From: Chitinophagaceae bacterium
GTDB taxonomy: Bacteria > Bacteroidota > Bacteroidia > Chitinophagales > Chitinophagaceae
Direction of reading: 5' to 3'
Assembly: GCA_019752295.1 (NCBI GenBank)
Contig: JAIEMK010000036.1
Coordinates: 157,123 to 221,122, forward strand
Length of the DNA: 64,000 nucleotides
This document shows positions 43,940-52,507 of the stretch, one piece after another. A model generated the notes under the pieces. That model did not search any database, was not told the origin of the DNA, and was given only the letters and a program-made list of their open reading frames with translations. Every line of letters begins with the position of its first letter. The stretch's first letter is position 1. Made by a program: the position numbers and the translations under genes.

Positions 43940-45424
43940 ATGCGCTTTCTATACTTTTTAGTTGGTTTATTAGTTATTACGAAGCTATCGGCACAAAATT
44001 CCGAATTGTTCCACGAACAATACAGACCTCAATATCATTTTACGCCTCAAAAATATTGGACTAACGACCCAAATGGATTGGTGTTTCAAAATGGTGTGTA
44101 TCATTTATTCTTTCAATACAATCCATTTGAAAATAAATGGGGACATATGAGCTGGGGTCATGCTACCAGTGCCGACTTGATACATTGGAAGGAATTGCCT
44201 GTTGCGATTTTAGAAGAAGATGGAAAAATGATTTTTTCTGGATCTGCGGTTTTGGATCAAAATAATAAAACGGGGTTCAATGAGAAAAAAAATAGCCAAC
44301 CCCTCGTTGCAATTTATACCAGTCATACCGATACCTTACAAGCACAACACTTAGCTTATAGTAATGATAATGGATATACTTGGAAAAAGTATCCAAATAA
44401 TCCTGTTTTGAATTTGAATAAAAAGGACTTCAGAGACCCCAATGTATTTTGGTATGAACTTGGCAAATATTGGGTCATGGCAGTTTCGCAGCCAGTAGAA
44501 CAGCAGATATCTTTTTACAAATCTACAAACCTAAAAAATTGGGAACATCTAAGTGAATTTGGTCCAAGAGGAGATTTGAGCGGTGTTTGGGAATGTCCAG
44601 ATTTAATGCAAGTACCCATAGTTGGAGAGAAGGAAAAAACAAAATGGGTTTTATTTACTTCGCAAAATAGTACTATGCAATATTTTGTGGGAGACTTTGA
44701 TGGTATTCGTTTTTTAGAAGATAACCCACACACTAGTATACATAAACAAGATTATGGAACGGATTATTATGCAGCCGTTACCTATCATAATACTAAGGAA
44801 AAACAACCGATAAGTATTGGATGGATTAATAATTGGGAGTATGCTAATGAAATTCCTACTAAGCCTTGGAAAGGTGCTATGTCAATACCAAGAAAGCTTT
44901 CTGTAAAAAATATAAATCATGACTGGGTGCTGATTCAGGAGCCTATAAATACTTTAAATAAGTTAGGTAGTAATCAGCAAATGATTGCGAATGTTTTGGT
45001 GACAGGTACAAAAATTTTGAAGCAAAAAGGAAAGAGCTTTAAAATGGATTTTGATTTGTATCCAGTAGCGAAAGGTACCAGTGGCCTGAAACTCGCAGTT
45101 GGGGGGGATCGATATTTTATGATTGGCTATGATAGCAAAAAAGAAAAAATATTCATCGATAGAACTAATACATTTAATGGGTTCAGTAAAAAATTTGCAG
45201 CTATTAATCGATCTGATGCAAACCTGAAAACAAATGAAGGGAAAATACATTTAAAGGTCTTTTTCGATGAATCAATTGTAGAAATTTATACAGATGATGG
45301 GATGGTTGTTTTTACATCACAGGTATTTCCAGAAAAAAATGATACGGGAATTATATTGTTTAGTGATGGTGGAATATCTAGATTTGAAAATATCAGGTAT
45401 CAGAAAATTAATTCAGCCCACTAA
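43940..45424 (+). CDS. Secreted GH32 beta-fructosidase (levanase/inulinase/invertase type)
   Basis: A 494-residue enzyme with signal peptide (1-18, ending S-A-Q). The five-blade propeller carries the nucleophile Asp43 in W-T-N-D-P-N-G, the transition-state stabiliser in F-R-D-P-N-V-F, and the acid/base Glu in W-E-C-P-D. A C-terminal beta-sandwich module (about 340-494) follows. It releases fructose from fructans or sucrose outside the cytoplasm. It forms a two-gene unit with the sugar porter; no susC/susD, fructokinase or regulator is present, unlike a normal Bacteroidota fructan locus. Confidence 0.95.
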   Translation: MRFLYFLVGLLVITKLSAQNSELFHEQYRPQYHFTPQKYWTNDPNGLVFQNGVYHLFFQYNPFENKWGHMSWGHATSADLIHWKELPVAILEEDGKMIFSGSAVLDQNNKTGFNEKKNSQPLVAIYTSHTDTLQAQHLAYSNDNGYTWKKYPNNPVLNLNKKDFRDPNVFWYELGKYWVMAVSQPVEQQISFYKSTNLKNWEHLSEFGPRGDLSGVWECPDLMQVPIVGEKEKTKWVLFTSQNSTMQYFVGDFDGIRFLEDNPHTSIHKQDYGTDYYAAVTYHNTKEKQPISIGWINNWEYANEIPTKPWKGAMSIPRKLSVKNINHDWVLIQEPINTLNKLGSNQQMIANVLVTGTKILKQKGKSFKMDFDLYPVAKGTSGLKLAVGGDRYFMIGYDSKKEKIFIDRTNTFNGFSKKFAAINRSDANLKTNEGKIHLKVFFDESIVEIYTDDGMVVFTSQVFPEKNDTGIILFSDGGISRFENIRYQKINSAH

Positions 45425-45463
45425 GCAATAACAAAGTGCTAGCCATCGCTTTTTGAATTCATG

Positions 45464-45471
45464 TATCTTTG
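45464..45471 (+). promoter_or_regulatory. -7 box of a probable promoter for the KdnB-like gene
   Basis: TATCTTTG fully matches TAnnTTTG and lies 29 nt before ATG 45501. No TTTG at the right spacing was found upstream, so it is a half-supported call. Confidence 0.4.
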
Positions 45472-45500
45472 TTTTTTCTATCAAGTACAAATGCAAAACT

Positions 45501-46580
45501 ATGTCTACTTCTTTTCGCAATTTTAAAATGGTGAGCTATGTGGTTTATGGTCGTGGAAGCTTTAATCAGTTAGACGAAATTCTGGCTCCGCAGAGAAAAG
45601 GCGAAGCGCCGATGATATTTTTAGTAGACCATTTTTTTGAAGGAAAACCCTTGGCAAGTCGCATCCCACTGAGAGGAAAAGACAAGATTATTTTTGTGGA
45701 CGTTACTTACGAACCCAAAACAACACAGGTAGACAAACTGGCACAGGGGCTCAAAGACGAGTTTGGTACCATCAGTGGTGTAATTGGTATTGGAGGTGGT
45801 TCCGCAATGGATCTGGCAAAAGCGGTTTCTCTGATGATGACAAATCCGGGTTCTTCTGCCGACTATCAGGGATGGGATCTGGTAAAATATCCAGGTGTTT
45901 ACAAAGCAGGAATTCCAACATTAAGCGGTACCGGTGCAGAAGTAAGCAGAACCACCGTATTAACAGGCCCTGTAAGAAAGCTTGGAATGAATTCCGATTT
46001 TACTCCCTTCGATCAAATTGTATTGGACCCCGAATTAACCAAGGGCGCGCCAATCAACCAGCGTTTTTATACGGGAATGGATTGTTATATACATTGTATC
46101 GAAAGCTTGGAAGGAACTTATCTGAATGAATTCAGTAAGAGCTATGGTGAAAAAGCTTTACAGTTATGCCAGAAAATTTATGTAGAAAAAGATCATTGGG
46201 ATGATGAGAGCGATGACCAGTTGATGATGGCTTCTTATGCAGGAGGCATGAGTATTGCTTACTCTCAAGTAGGTGTTGCACACGCGGTAAGTTATGGTTT
46301 GAGTTATTTATTAGGAACAAAACATGGAATTGGAAATTGTATCGTGATGAATCATCTGGAAGAATATTATCCTGCCGGTGTAAAGGAATTTAAATGGATG
46401 GTGGAGAAAAACAATATTGAGATTCCAGTTGGAATTTGTAAGGGATTGTCGGATGGAGATTTCGAAAAAATGATCAATGTTTCCATTGGCATGAAACCCT
46501 TATGGGAAAACGCTTTGGGAAGGGATTGGGAAAAAATCATGACCCGCGAAAAGTTAAGACAACTCTACGAAAAATTGTAA
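45501..46580 (+). CDS. Iron-containing alcohol dehydrogenase, KdnB-like (Kdo 8-oxidase candidate)
   Basis: A 359-residue group III metal-dependent dehydrogenase. NAD(P)-binding G-I-G-G-G-S-A-M-D (97-104); metal ligands by alignment Asp194, His198 (D-C-Y-I-H), His261 (V-A-H-A-V) and His275 (K-H-G-I-G). The length, the Y-G-R-G-S-F-N-Q-L start and the closeness to kdsB fit KdnB, which oxidises the C8 hydroxyl of Kdo so that KdnA can aminate it to Kdo8N. The aminotransferase kdnA is not in the window, so this stays a candidate; a plain alcohol dehydrogenase is the alternative. ATG 45501 is chosen over an extended frame from 45453. Confidence 0.7.
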   Translation: MSTSFRNFKMVSYVVYGRGSFNQLDEILAPQRKGEAPMIFLVDHFFEGKPLASRIPLRGKDKIIFVDVTYEPKTTQVDKLAQGLKDEFGTISGVIGIGGGSAMDLAKAVSLMMTNPGSSADYQGWDLVKYPGVYKAGIPTLSGTGAEVSRTTVLTGPVRKLGMNSDFTPFDQIVLDPELTKGAPINQRFYTGMDCYIHCIESLEGTYLNEFSKSYGEKALQLCQKIYVEKDHWDDESDDQLMMASYAGGMSIAYSQVGVAHAVSYGLSYLLGTKHGIGNCIVMNHLEEYYPAGVKEFKWMVEKNNIEIPVGICKGLSDGDFEKMINVSIGMKPLWENALGRDWEKIMTREKLRQLYEKL

Positions 46581-46636
46581 CAGCATTAATCCGGAACCGG
46601 GTAATTTTTATTCCTGACTTAAGTTCAAACTATATT

Positions 46637-47128
46637 ATGTCAATACGAATTTTTATTACAGGAGGCACTTTCGATAAGGAATATAACGAATTGAACGGCC
46701 AGTTATATTTCAAGGATACGCACATTCTGGAATTATTAAATTTAGGAAGAAGCAGGGTGGATGTGGATATCAGAACCCTGATGATGGTAGATAGTTTGGA
46801 GATGACCGATGATGACAGATCGCTGATTGCGAGACAATGTCAGAATGCAGAAGAAGATAAAATTATTATTACGCATGGCACAGATACCATGTCGGAAACG
46901 GCAGCGGTTTTAGCCAAAGAAACCAGTGGCAAAACCATTGTATTAACAGGGGCCATGATCCCTTATAAATTTGGAAGCTCGGATGGTTTGTTTAATCTGG
47001 GGAGCGCATTGGCTTTTGTACAAACACTGCAACCGGGTGTGTATGTTGCGATGAATGGCAGGTATTTTAACTGGGACAATGTTCGCAAGAACAAGCAAAC
47101 AGGCGGCTTTGAAGAAATCAATAAATGA
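46637..47128 (+). CDS. One-domain asparaginase-like protein
   Basis: A 163-residue protein equal to the N-terminal catalytic domain of L-asparaginase; the C-terminal domain of the usual ~330-residue enzyme is absent. Catalytic residues are visible by alignment: Thr11 in G-G-T-F, a Tyr (Tyr16), Thr82-Asp83 in H-G-T-D-T-M, and a Lys in D-N-V-R-K-N-K, after which it ends. ATG 46637 gives the normal start; an upstream frame from 46502 overlaps the dehydrogenase gene. The stop leaves 2 nt before the convergent hybrid kinase. It does not look like a broken gene, since the domain is intact, but activity is uncertain. Confidence 0.85.
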   Translation: MSIRIFITGGTFDKEYNELNGQLYFKDTHILELLNLGRSRVDVDIRTLMMVDSLEMTDDDRSLIARQCQNAEEDKIIITHGTDTMSETAAVLAKETSGKTIVLTGAMIPYKFGSSDGLFNLGSALAFVQTLQPGVYVAMNGRYFNWDNVRKNKQTGGFEEINK

Positions 47129-47130
47129 TT

Positions 47131-49530
47131 TTATAATAGATCGGGCGACCGGTAAACATTGGTATAGTGCAATACTTTTTTAAATAACTCTTCCGGCAGA
47201 AATGGTTTAACAACAATATCATTCATACCAACTGTTTCAATTCGTCGTTCAACTTCTTTTGGCAAGCTTGCTGTGAGCGCAATAATTGGGATGGATAATT
47301 TTCTTTCGCGAATAATTTTTGTTGCAGTATATCCGTCCATCACGGGCATATGCATATCCATTAGTATCAATTTGTGTGTGTCGATATCCAGCATCTCTAA
47401 TGCTTCCTGACCATTTCTTGCAATATCAACGGTTGCGCCCCATCTTTCCAGAAACGATACGGCAACCAAAATATTTACTTCGTTGTCTTCGACCAACAAA
47501 ATGCTGATTCCTTTTAAGGGCCGAGACTCTTCTGTAGGCAACTCTTCTAATCCGGGGTTCAACGCATGTTGTACTTTACTTAAAGGAAATGTTTGTGTAA
47601 AATAAAATACAGAACCTTGTCCCGGTTCGCTTTCCAGCAAAAGTTCTGCTCCCTGTAAGTTGAGTAATTTTTTACAGATGGCTAAGCCAAGGCCGGTTCC
47701 TCCAAAGCTACGTTGTGTGGTAGAGTCTGCCTGGGTAAACCGCTCAAAAATGTGTTTCTGTTTGTCTTTGTCGATTCCGATGCCCGTATCCGCAATTCTA
47801 AATTCAACTTTTACGGATGTGTTATTCATTTCAACCATTTTGAGCGACAGTGTGATCTTTCCCTTTTTGGTGAATTTGATCGCATTGTTCAGCAGGTTGC
47901 CGATGATCTGAGTTGTTCTGGTGGGGTCTCCCAGCACGTCTAATTTTACAGAGGAGTCGTAGTTAAAAATCAATTCATTGTTCCGCTCAAATGCATAAGC
48001 TTTGAATCCTGTGATAATATTTTGGGAGATGTCGACCAAATTCATTTCAATCAACTCAAAACTCACTTTACCGGCTTCTATTTTATTATAGTCGAGTATA
48101 TTATTTACAATCGATAAAAGGTTGTTTGCAGAAAATACCATCACTTTCAAATACTCTTCTTGATCTTTTCGAGGGTTATCGCGAAGTAATAAATTGGAGA
48201 GGCCTATCACAGAGTTAAGTGGTGTTCTGATTTCGTGCGACATGGTAGAAAGGAATTCGCTTTTTGCGAGTAATCCTTGTTCGGCTTCAATGCGGGCCTT
48301 ATTCAGCAAGAATGCAAAACGAAATGAGAGGATCAGCGATTGCAGAAAAAAGAAAATGATATAACCGAGAAATACCAGAATTTTCTGAGGATAAATTATT
48401 CCAAAGTATTCCAAATTAATAATCACATTAATTACCAGACCAGCCATCGTACTCCATAGGGCATAACCAGAGCCAACCCTTTTGTTCTTTGCAGCTTTTA
48501 TATAAACAAACAGCACGTAGGCAATAAAAAGGAACATTGCCAACAAAAAATAATTGAGTAATAGTGTAAAAATGGCAGAGGGTAAAGCAATTGTGATGAA
48601 GGCGAAACCGATGCAGATAAAAAGCATCGACCGGAGCATTTTTTTTCCAAAATCTTCAGGATATAAAGACCAAGTATACAGTGTAAAGAAACCAACTACT
48701 GCATACAGGCTTAGGTATTCGAGGTGTAAAGTAAACCAGAAAGGAAGTGTCGGGAAAATGCCATGCAGCTCATAGTCACCTGTTCCGATAATACGATAAC
48801 TGTAAAAAATACAAAACAGCGAAAAGTATAAAATGGCTTTATCGTGTTTGCCAAAAAGGTAGAGTCCGAAAAAGAAGAGGCCGCCCATAAAAAGGCAACC
48901 GGTTAATAAAAGGTCCAGTGCAGATTCTGTTTTATCCTGAAACATAAGCGATTCACGATCGCCGATTACAAGATTCTTATATGGCCCGCCTTTAACATGC
49001 CAATAATTTGCAACCTGAAGAAGAAGTTGAAGGGTATCGCTATGAATATCCAGAGGCAAGGTATAAGCCAACCATCTTGCATTAGATCTTTCTTTAGAGG
49101 TATCGGGGTGGCCGTTTTGAGAAAAGAGCCGCCCATTTATAAACAGTTGATAGGAAGCGTACACATCGGGAACAACTAGGGCGAGTGGTTTTCGCTCTTT
49201 GGGTAACAGTATGGTTAAACTATAGCTAGCATAGCCGATTGCGGGAAGATTGTTTCCATCATAAATGGTATTGTTCCACAGCTTTGGAAATTCTGTAAAC
49301 CGGGTTGCTGGTTCTTGGTTGTTGGGATTGATCAATTGATGCCAATAAAACCCCCATTCACCGTTTAGCTTTACGTTGTTTTGTGAGAGGTCAACGGTTT
49401 GTAAATCAAGCAGCCCTTTCTTTGCGGTAGGATAATTATTGGGACTAGCCAGCGCATTAATTCCTGAGATCAAAAAAATTAAGCAAGCTAAAAACCATGA
49501 TCGATAATATGAAAACCCTTCAGACACCAT
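47131..49530 (-). CDS. Hybrid sensor kinase with 7TMR-DISM sensor
   Basis: A 799-residue protein: signal peptide (about 1-28), periplasmic jelly-roll-like sensor (7TMR-DISMED2 type, about 35-180), seven membrane helices (about 190-405), HisKA with His432 (M-S-H-E-I-R-T-P), HATPase_c (N-N-A-I-K-F-T-K; D-T-G-I-G-I-D; G-G-T-G-L-G-L) and a C-terminal receiver with phospho-acceptor Asp725 (L-M-D-M-H-M-P-V-M-D-G). DISM sensors are thought to bind carbohydrates or related ligands. A perfect -7 box is 1 nt upstream of the ATG. No output regulator is adjacent. Confidence 0.92.
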   Translation of the reverse strand: MVSEGFSYYRSWFLACLIFLISGINALASPNNYPTAKKGLLDLQTVDLSQNNVKLNGEWGFYWHQLINPNNQEPATRFTEFPKLWNNTIYDGNNLPAIGYASYSLTILLPKERKPLALVVPDVYASYQLFINGRLFSQNGHPDTSKERSNARWLAYTLPLDIHSDTLQLLLQVANYWHVKGGPYKNLVIGDRESLMFQDKTESALDLLLTGCLFMGGLFFFGLYLFGKHDKAILYFSLFCIFYSYRIIGTGDYELHGIFPTLPFWFTLHLEYLSLYAVVGFFTLYTWSLYPEDFGKKMLRSMLFICIGFAFITIALPSAIFTLLLNYFLLAMFLFIAYVLFVYIKAAKNKRVGSGYALWSTMAGLVINVIINLEYFGIIYPQKILVFLGYIIFFFLQSLILSFRFAFLLNKARIEAEQGLLAKSEFLSTMSHEIRTPLNSVIGLSNLLLRDNPRKDQEEYLKVMVFSANNLLSIVNNILDYNKIEAGKVSFELIEMNLVDISQNIITGFKAYAFERNNELIFNYDSSVKLDVLGDPTRTTQIIGNLLNNAIKFTKKGKITLSLKMVEMNNTSVKVEFRIADTGIGIDKDKQKHIFERFTQADSTTQRSFGGTGLGLAICKKLLNLQGAELLLESEPGQGSVFYFTQTFPLSKVQHALNPGLEELPTEESRPLKGISILLVEDNEVNILVAVSFLERWGATVDIARNGQEALEMLDIDTHKLILMDMHMPVMDGYTATKIIRERKLSIPIIALTASLPKEVERRIETVGMNDIVVKPFLPEELFKKVLHYTNVYRSPDLL

Positions 49531-49531
49531 A

Positions 49532-49539
49532 CAAAGATA
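49532..49539 (-). promoter_or_regulatory. -7 box abutting the hybrid kinase start codon
   Basis: On the minus strand TATCTTTG (full TAnnTTTG match) ends one nucleotide before ATG 49530. No matching -33 TTTG is present at 19-20 nt, so this may be chance. Confidence 0.3.
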
Positions 49540-49726
49540 AATAAGTATTGACTTGTTCGGATAAACAGCGTTTTAGGGTAGCTAAAAATAAGCAACTTTG
49601 AGATAGAATTGTGGGCTATTAAAAAGGAAATATAGATTTCACAAGAGAATGCTCGTAAATCAATTACGCAATTATCAAAAACGAAAATATATTCCCTACT
49701 TCAAAATAATTGGCATATCCATATAT

Positions 49727-49755
49727 TAAAAAACCATCCCCGGTAAAGAGGATGG
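49727..49755 (-). terminator. Terminator after the OmpA lipoprotein gene
   Basis: CCATCC (49734-49739) pairs with GGATGG (49750-49755), followed on the minus strand by seven T. It lies 29 nt past the OmpA stop. The rest of the 254-nt gap up to the hybrid kinase shows only the -7 box noted separately. Confidence 0.8.
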
Positions 49756-49784
49756 CCTTGAAGATGGGTTAGTATAAGTGTCTC

Positions 49785-50672
49785 TTAGTGTTTTGTTTCT
49801 AATAATTTAAAGAACTGATCCAACTGAGGCAGGATAACAATTCTGGTTCTGCGGTTAGCTGCACGGCCTTCTGCAGTTGCGTTATCAGCCAATGGTAAAT
49901 ACTGACCACGACCCGCTGCTGTCATGCGCTTAGGTGCCAGACCGTAGGTATTTTGTAAAATGCGTACTACGGTTGTTGCACGTTTTACACTCAAGTCCCA
50001 GTTGTCGGCAATCCCGTTGCTTTTGATAGCTACTGTATCGGTATGACCTTCTACCATGAATTCAATTTCAGGTTGTGCGTTCAATACTTTTGCAACTTTT
50101 CCCAAAACTTCTTTTGCTCTGTCGGTTACATCATAGCTTCCGCTTTTAAATAAAAGTTTGTCGGAAATGTCCACATAAACAACTCCCTTCTCAACTTTAA
50201 TATTGATGTCTTTATCATCCAAGTTGCCTATCGCACCTTTCAGATTCATTACCAGCGCCATATTCAAAGAATCTTTGCGCGCAATAGATCCCTGAAGATC
50301 TTTGATATAAATATCTTTTGCACCAATATTGTCGAGCGATTTTTTGATACTTTCTGCCTGTGCGCCTGTTACAACTGAAAGATCTTTTAATTGATTCAAA
50401 ACGGTATTGTTGTTTTGCTTCAAATAATCAATCTGATTTTTCAAATCGGCATTGGAAGCTTCCACAGCAGATTTTTTTGTTGAAAGGTCTGAAACCTGAT
50501 TATTACATCTTGAAAGATCGTCCTGTAAACCGCGATATTTTGTTTGCAATTCAAGATAAGCACCATTGAGCTCGCCGTATTTGGCTTGTTGTTGTTTCAT
50601 TGCTTTTTGGCTAACACAAGAGAACAGCAATACTGCACTCAAACTTAAGCCAACATACATTCTTAATTTCAT
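49785..50672 (-). CDS. OmpA-family lipoprotein with coiled coil
   Basis: A 295-residue outer-membrane lipoprotein: lipobox L-L-F-S-C (Cys19) from ATG 50672, a coiled-coil or helical region (about 22-125), and an OmpA C-terminal domain (about 165-290) with V-E-G-H-T-D, D-L-S-V-K-R-A and N-R-R-T-R-I for peptidoglycan binding. The layout is like Pal/YiaD-type proteins with a spacer. It likely fixes the outer membrane to the wall. It is monocistronic, ended by its own terminator. Confidence 0.92.
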   Translation of the reverse strand: MKLRMYVGLSLSAVLLFSCVSQKAMKQQQAKYGELNGAYLELQTKYRGLQDDLSRCNNQVSDLSTKKSAVEASNADLKNQIDYLKQNNNTVLNQLKDLSVVTGAQAESIKKSLDNIGAKDIYIKDLQGSIARKDSLNMALVMNLKGAIGNLDDKDINIKVEKGVVYVDISDKLLFKSGSYDVTDRAKEVLGKVAKVLNAQPEIEFMVEGHTDTVAIKSNGIADNWDLSVKRATTVVRILQNTYGLAPKRMTAAGRGQYLPLADNATAEGRAANRRTRIVILPQLDQFFKLLETKH

Positions 50673-50829
50673 TTGTAAATTTTTATTGATTTTGACCAGA
50701 CACCCCGCCACTAAACATTTGGTCGTAATTAATTTTTGCCAGAGCGTATTCCTGTCTGATTAATCGGTTAAATCCTTATCAAAACGAAAATACAACTCAA
50801 AAATTGTGTGGGTTAGATATTTTTCTAAA

Positions 50830-52503
50830 TCATTCATAATGAGCTGATTCAGTTGTAAAAACAATCGAATCGGGTCGCATGCTCCAGGCAACATAGTGTT
50901 GCTCGTACAGATTGTCAACTTTGTTGCGCTTTATTTTAAGTGTAGGAGTAAGAATTTCGTTTTCGATGGTCCATTCCGAAGCAATCAAAATTAGTTTTGC
51001 AATCTTTTCGTGGTGCTCCAATTCTTTATTGAGGCCCGTTAAAAATTCTGTCAGATTTGTTTGTAGAATTTCTTTTTTCTCAGTCTTTGCAGCTTCGGAG
51101 AGGCAGCAAACGGCAAGCGCATGTGGCAAGCCATTACCCACCACACAGGCCTGATTAATAAAACTATTGGCGAGCAATTTTGTTTCGATTGGGGCGGGAC
51201 TAATATATTTTCCTTTACTTGTTTTAAACTGGTCTTTAATTCTTCCCGTAATTGTAAGGTATCCATTCGCGTCTATCGAACCTTGGTCGCCGGTTTTTAA
51301 AAAGCCATCTTCAAAACATTCGGCGCTAAGAGTTGGATTTTTATAATAGCCCTGCATCGAAGCAATGCTTTTAACCTGCACTTCCTGATCTGCTGCTAAA
51401 CGAACAACTACTTCGGGATATGCAGTTCCAACCGTTCCAAAAATGGTTGCATTTTTTCTGTTGGCATGCGAGAGCGCCAGATTCTCGGTCATGCCATATG
51501 CTTCCATAATGGTAATACCTAATTTTTGATACCAGCTCAATAGTGCTTTATTGATTGGCGATGCACCGGTGAATATGAAATGCGCTCTCGACAGACCTAA
51601 TTTTTTTTGAATGATTTTTTTAAACAGACTTGAAATAAAGGGAAGAGAAAGTATTTTGTCTAATTTTTTCTGCGGCATTTTTTTCAAAATTTCTTCTTTC
51701 ATTTTTTCCCAGATTCGTGGAACCGCTAAAAAAATAGTTGGCTGGGTTTGTTGCAGATTCATGGAGAAACGATCCATCGATTCAGCAAAATAAATGGTAC
51801 CACCTGTAAACAAAGCGCCGCATTCGACCAGCATTTTTTCTGCAACATGACATAGAGGGAGGTAAGAAAAAAAGATTTCGTTTTGAATTTCGGGATTGGC
51901 TTTTAAAAAAGATGCCACCGCATAGTTCATCGACCTGTAATTGTGCATCACCCCCTTTGGCTGCCCGGTAGTGCCTGAGGTATAAATGATGCAGGCAAGA
52001 TCATCTTCATTAATAATGGGCTTGCCTTGTATGGGCAAATGATCTTTGGTAATATCGTTCCAAACCAAACAATTTTGAATCGGGTAAAAAGGAAAACAAA
52101 TGCGGATTAACTGATCGGGAATGGCGGCTCTCATTTTTTCAGGATCATCGAGCTTACCCAAAAAAATCATTTTCGAATCGCTATGAATCAATAACTCGTT
52201 TAGCGAAGCGGGCGTGATATTCGGGTACAGTGGAACTGAAACACAACCTGCCATCATGATAGCCATATCCGCCATAATCCAGTAAGCACAATTTTTACTG
52301 AGGATAGCAATTTTATCGCCTTTATTTAAACCCATCGCCACAATGGCCGCCGACATACTTCGAATTTCTTCACCGGCAGTTTGCCAGGTAAAATTTTGAT
52401 AAACCTGATTTACGGGTTCTGCAAGAAAGAGTTTGTGGGCTTTGATTTTTTCGAAGCTGCAAAATGCATCTATGATAGAGGGAGGGTTGTGGGAATTACT
52501 CAT
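50830..52503 (-). CDS. Long-chain acyl-CoA synthetase-like (AMP-binding) enzyme
   Basis: A 557-residue adenylate-forming ligase. P-loop Y-T-S-G-T-T-G-Q-P-K-G (174-184), A5-type motif Y-G-M-T-E-N, T-G-D-Q-G near 400 and I-T-G-R-I-K-D-Q-F-K-T before the small C-terminal domain. The order and the K-T-S-K-G-K-Y-I-S-P end fit long-chain fatty acid-CoA ligases. It activates a fatty acid with ATP and CoA. It begins 4 nt after the stop of an acyltransferase gene on the same strand, suggesting a phospholipid or lipid remodelling pair. Confidence 0.9.
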   Translation of the reverse strand: MSNSHNPPSIIDAFCSFEKIKAHKLFLAEPVNQVYQNFTWQTAGEEIRSMSAAIVAMGLNKGDKIAILSKNCAYWIMADMAIMMAGCVSVPLYPNITPASLNELLIHSDSKMIFLGKLDDPEKMRAAIPDQLIRICFPFYPIQNCLVWNDITKDHLPIQGKPIINEDDLACIIYTSGTTGQPKGVMHNYRSMNYAVASFLKANPEIQNEIFFSYLPLCHVAEKMLVECGALFTGGTIYFAESMDRFSMNLQQTQPTIFLAVPRIWEKMKEEILKKMPQKKLDKILSLPFISSLFKKIIQKKLGLSRAHFIFTGASPINKALLSWYQKLGITIMEAYGMTENLALSHANRKNATIFGTVGTAYPEVVVRLAADQEVQVKSIASMQGYYKNPTLSAECFEDGFLKTGDQGSIDANGYLTITGRIKDQFKTSKGKYISPAPIETKLLANSFINQACVVGNGLPHALAVCCLSEAAKTEKKEILQTNLTEFLTGLNKELEHHEKIAKLILIASEWTIENEILTPTLKIKRNKVDNLYEQHYVAWSMRPDSIVFTTESAHYE

Positions 52504-52507
52504 TTAA

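Noticed and set aside
46502..46636. Extended N-terminus of the asparaginase-like protein
   Set aside because: It would overlap the end of the upstream dehydrogenase gene, and the asparaginase fold starts right at ATG 46637 (M-S-I-R-I-F-I-T-G-G-T).
46637..47128. Asparaginase-like gene as a truncated pseudogene
   Set aside because: All active-site residues are kept, the domain boundary is clean and no remnant of a second domain follows before the convergent gene (2 nt gap). A short functional form is more likely.
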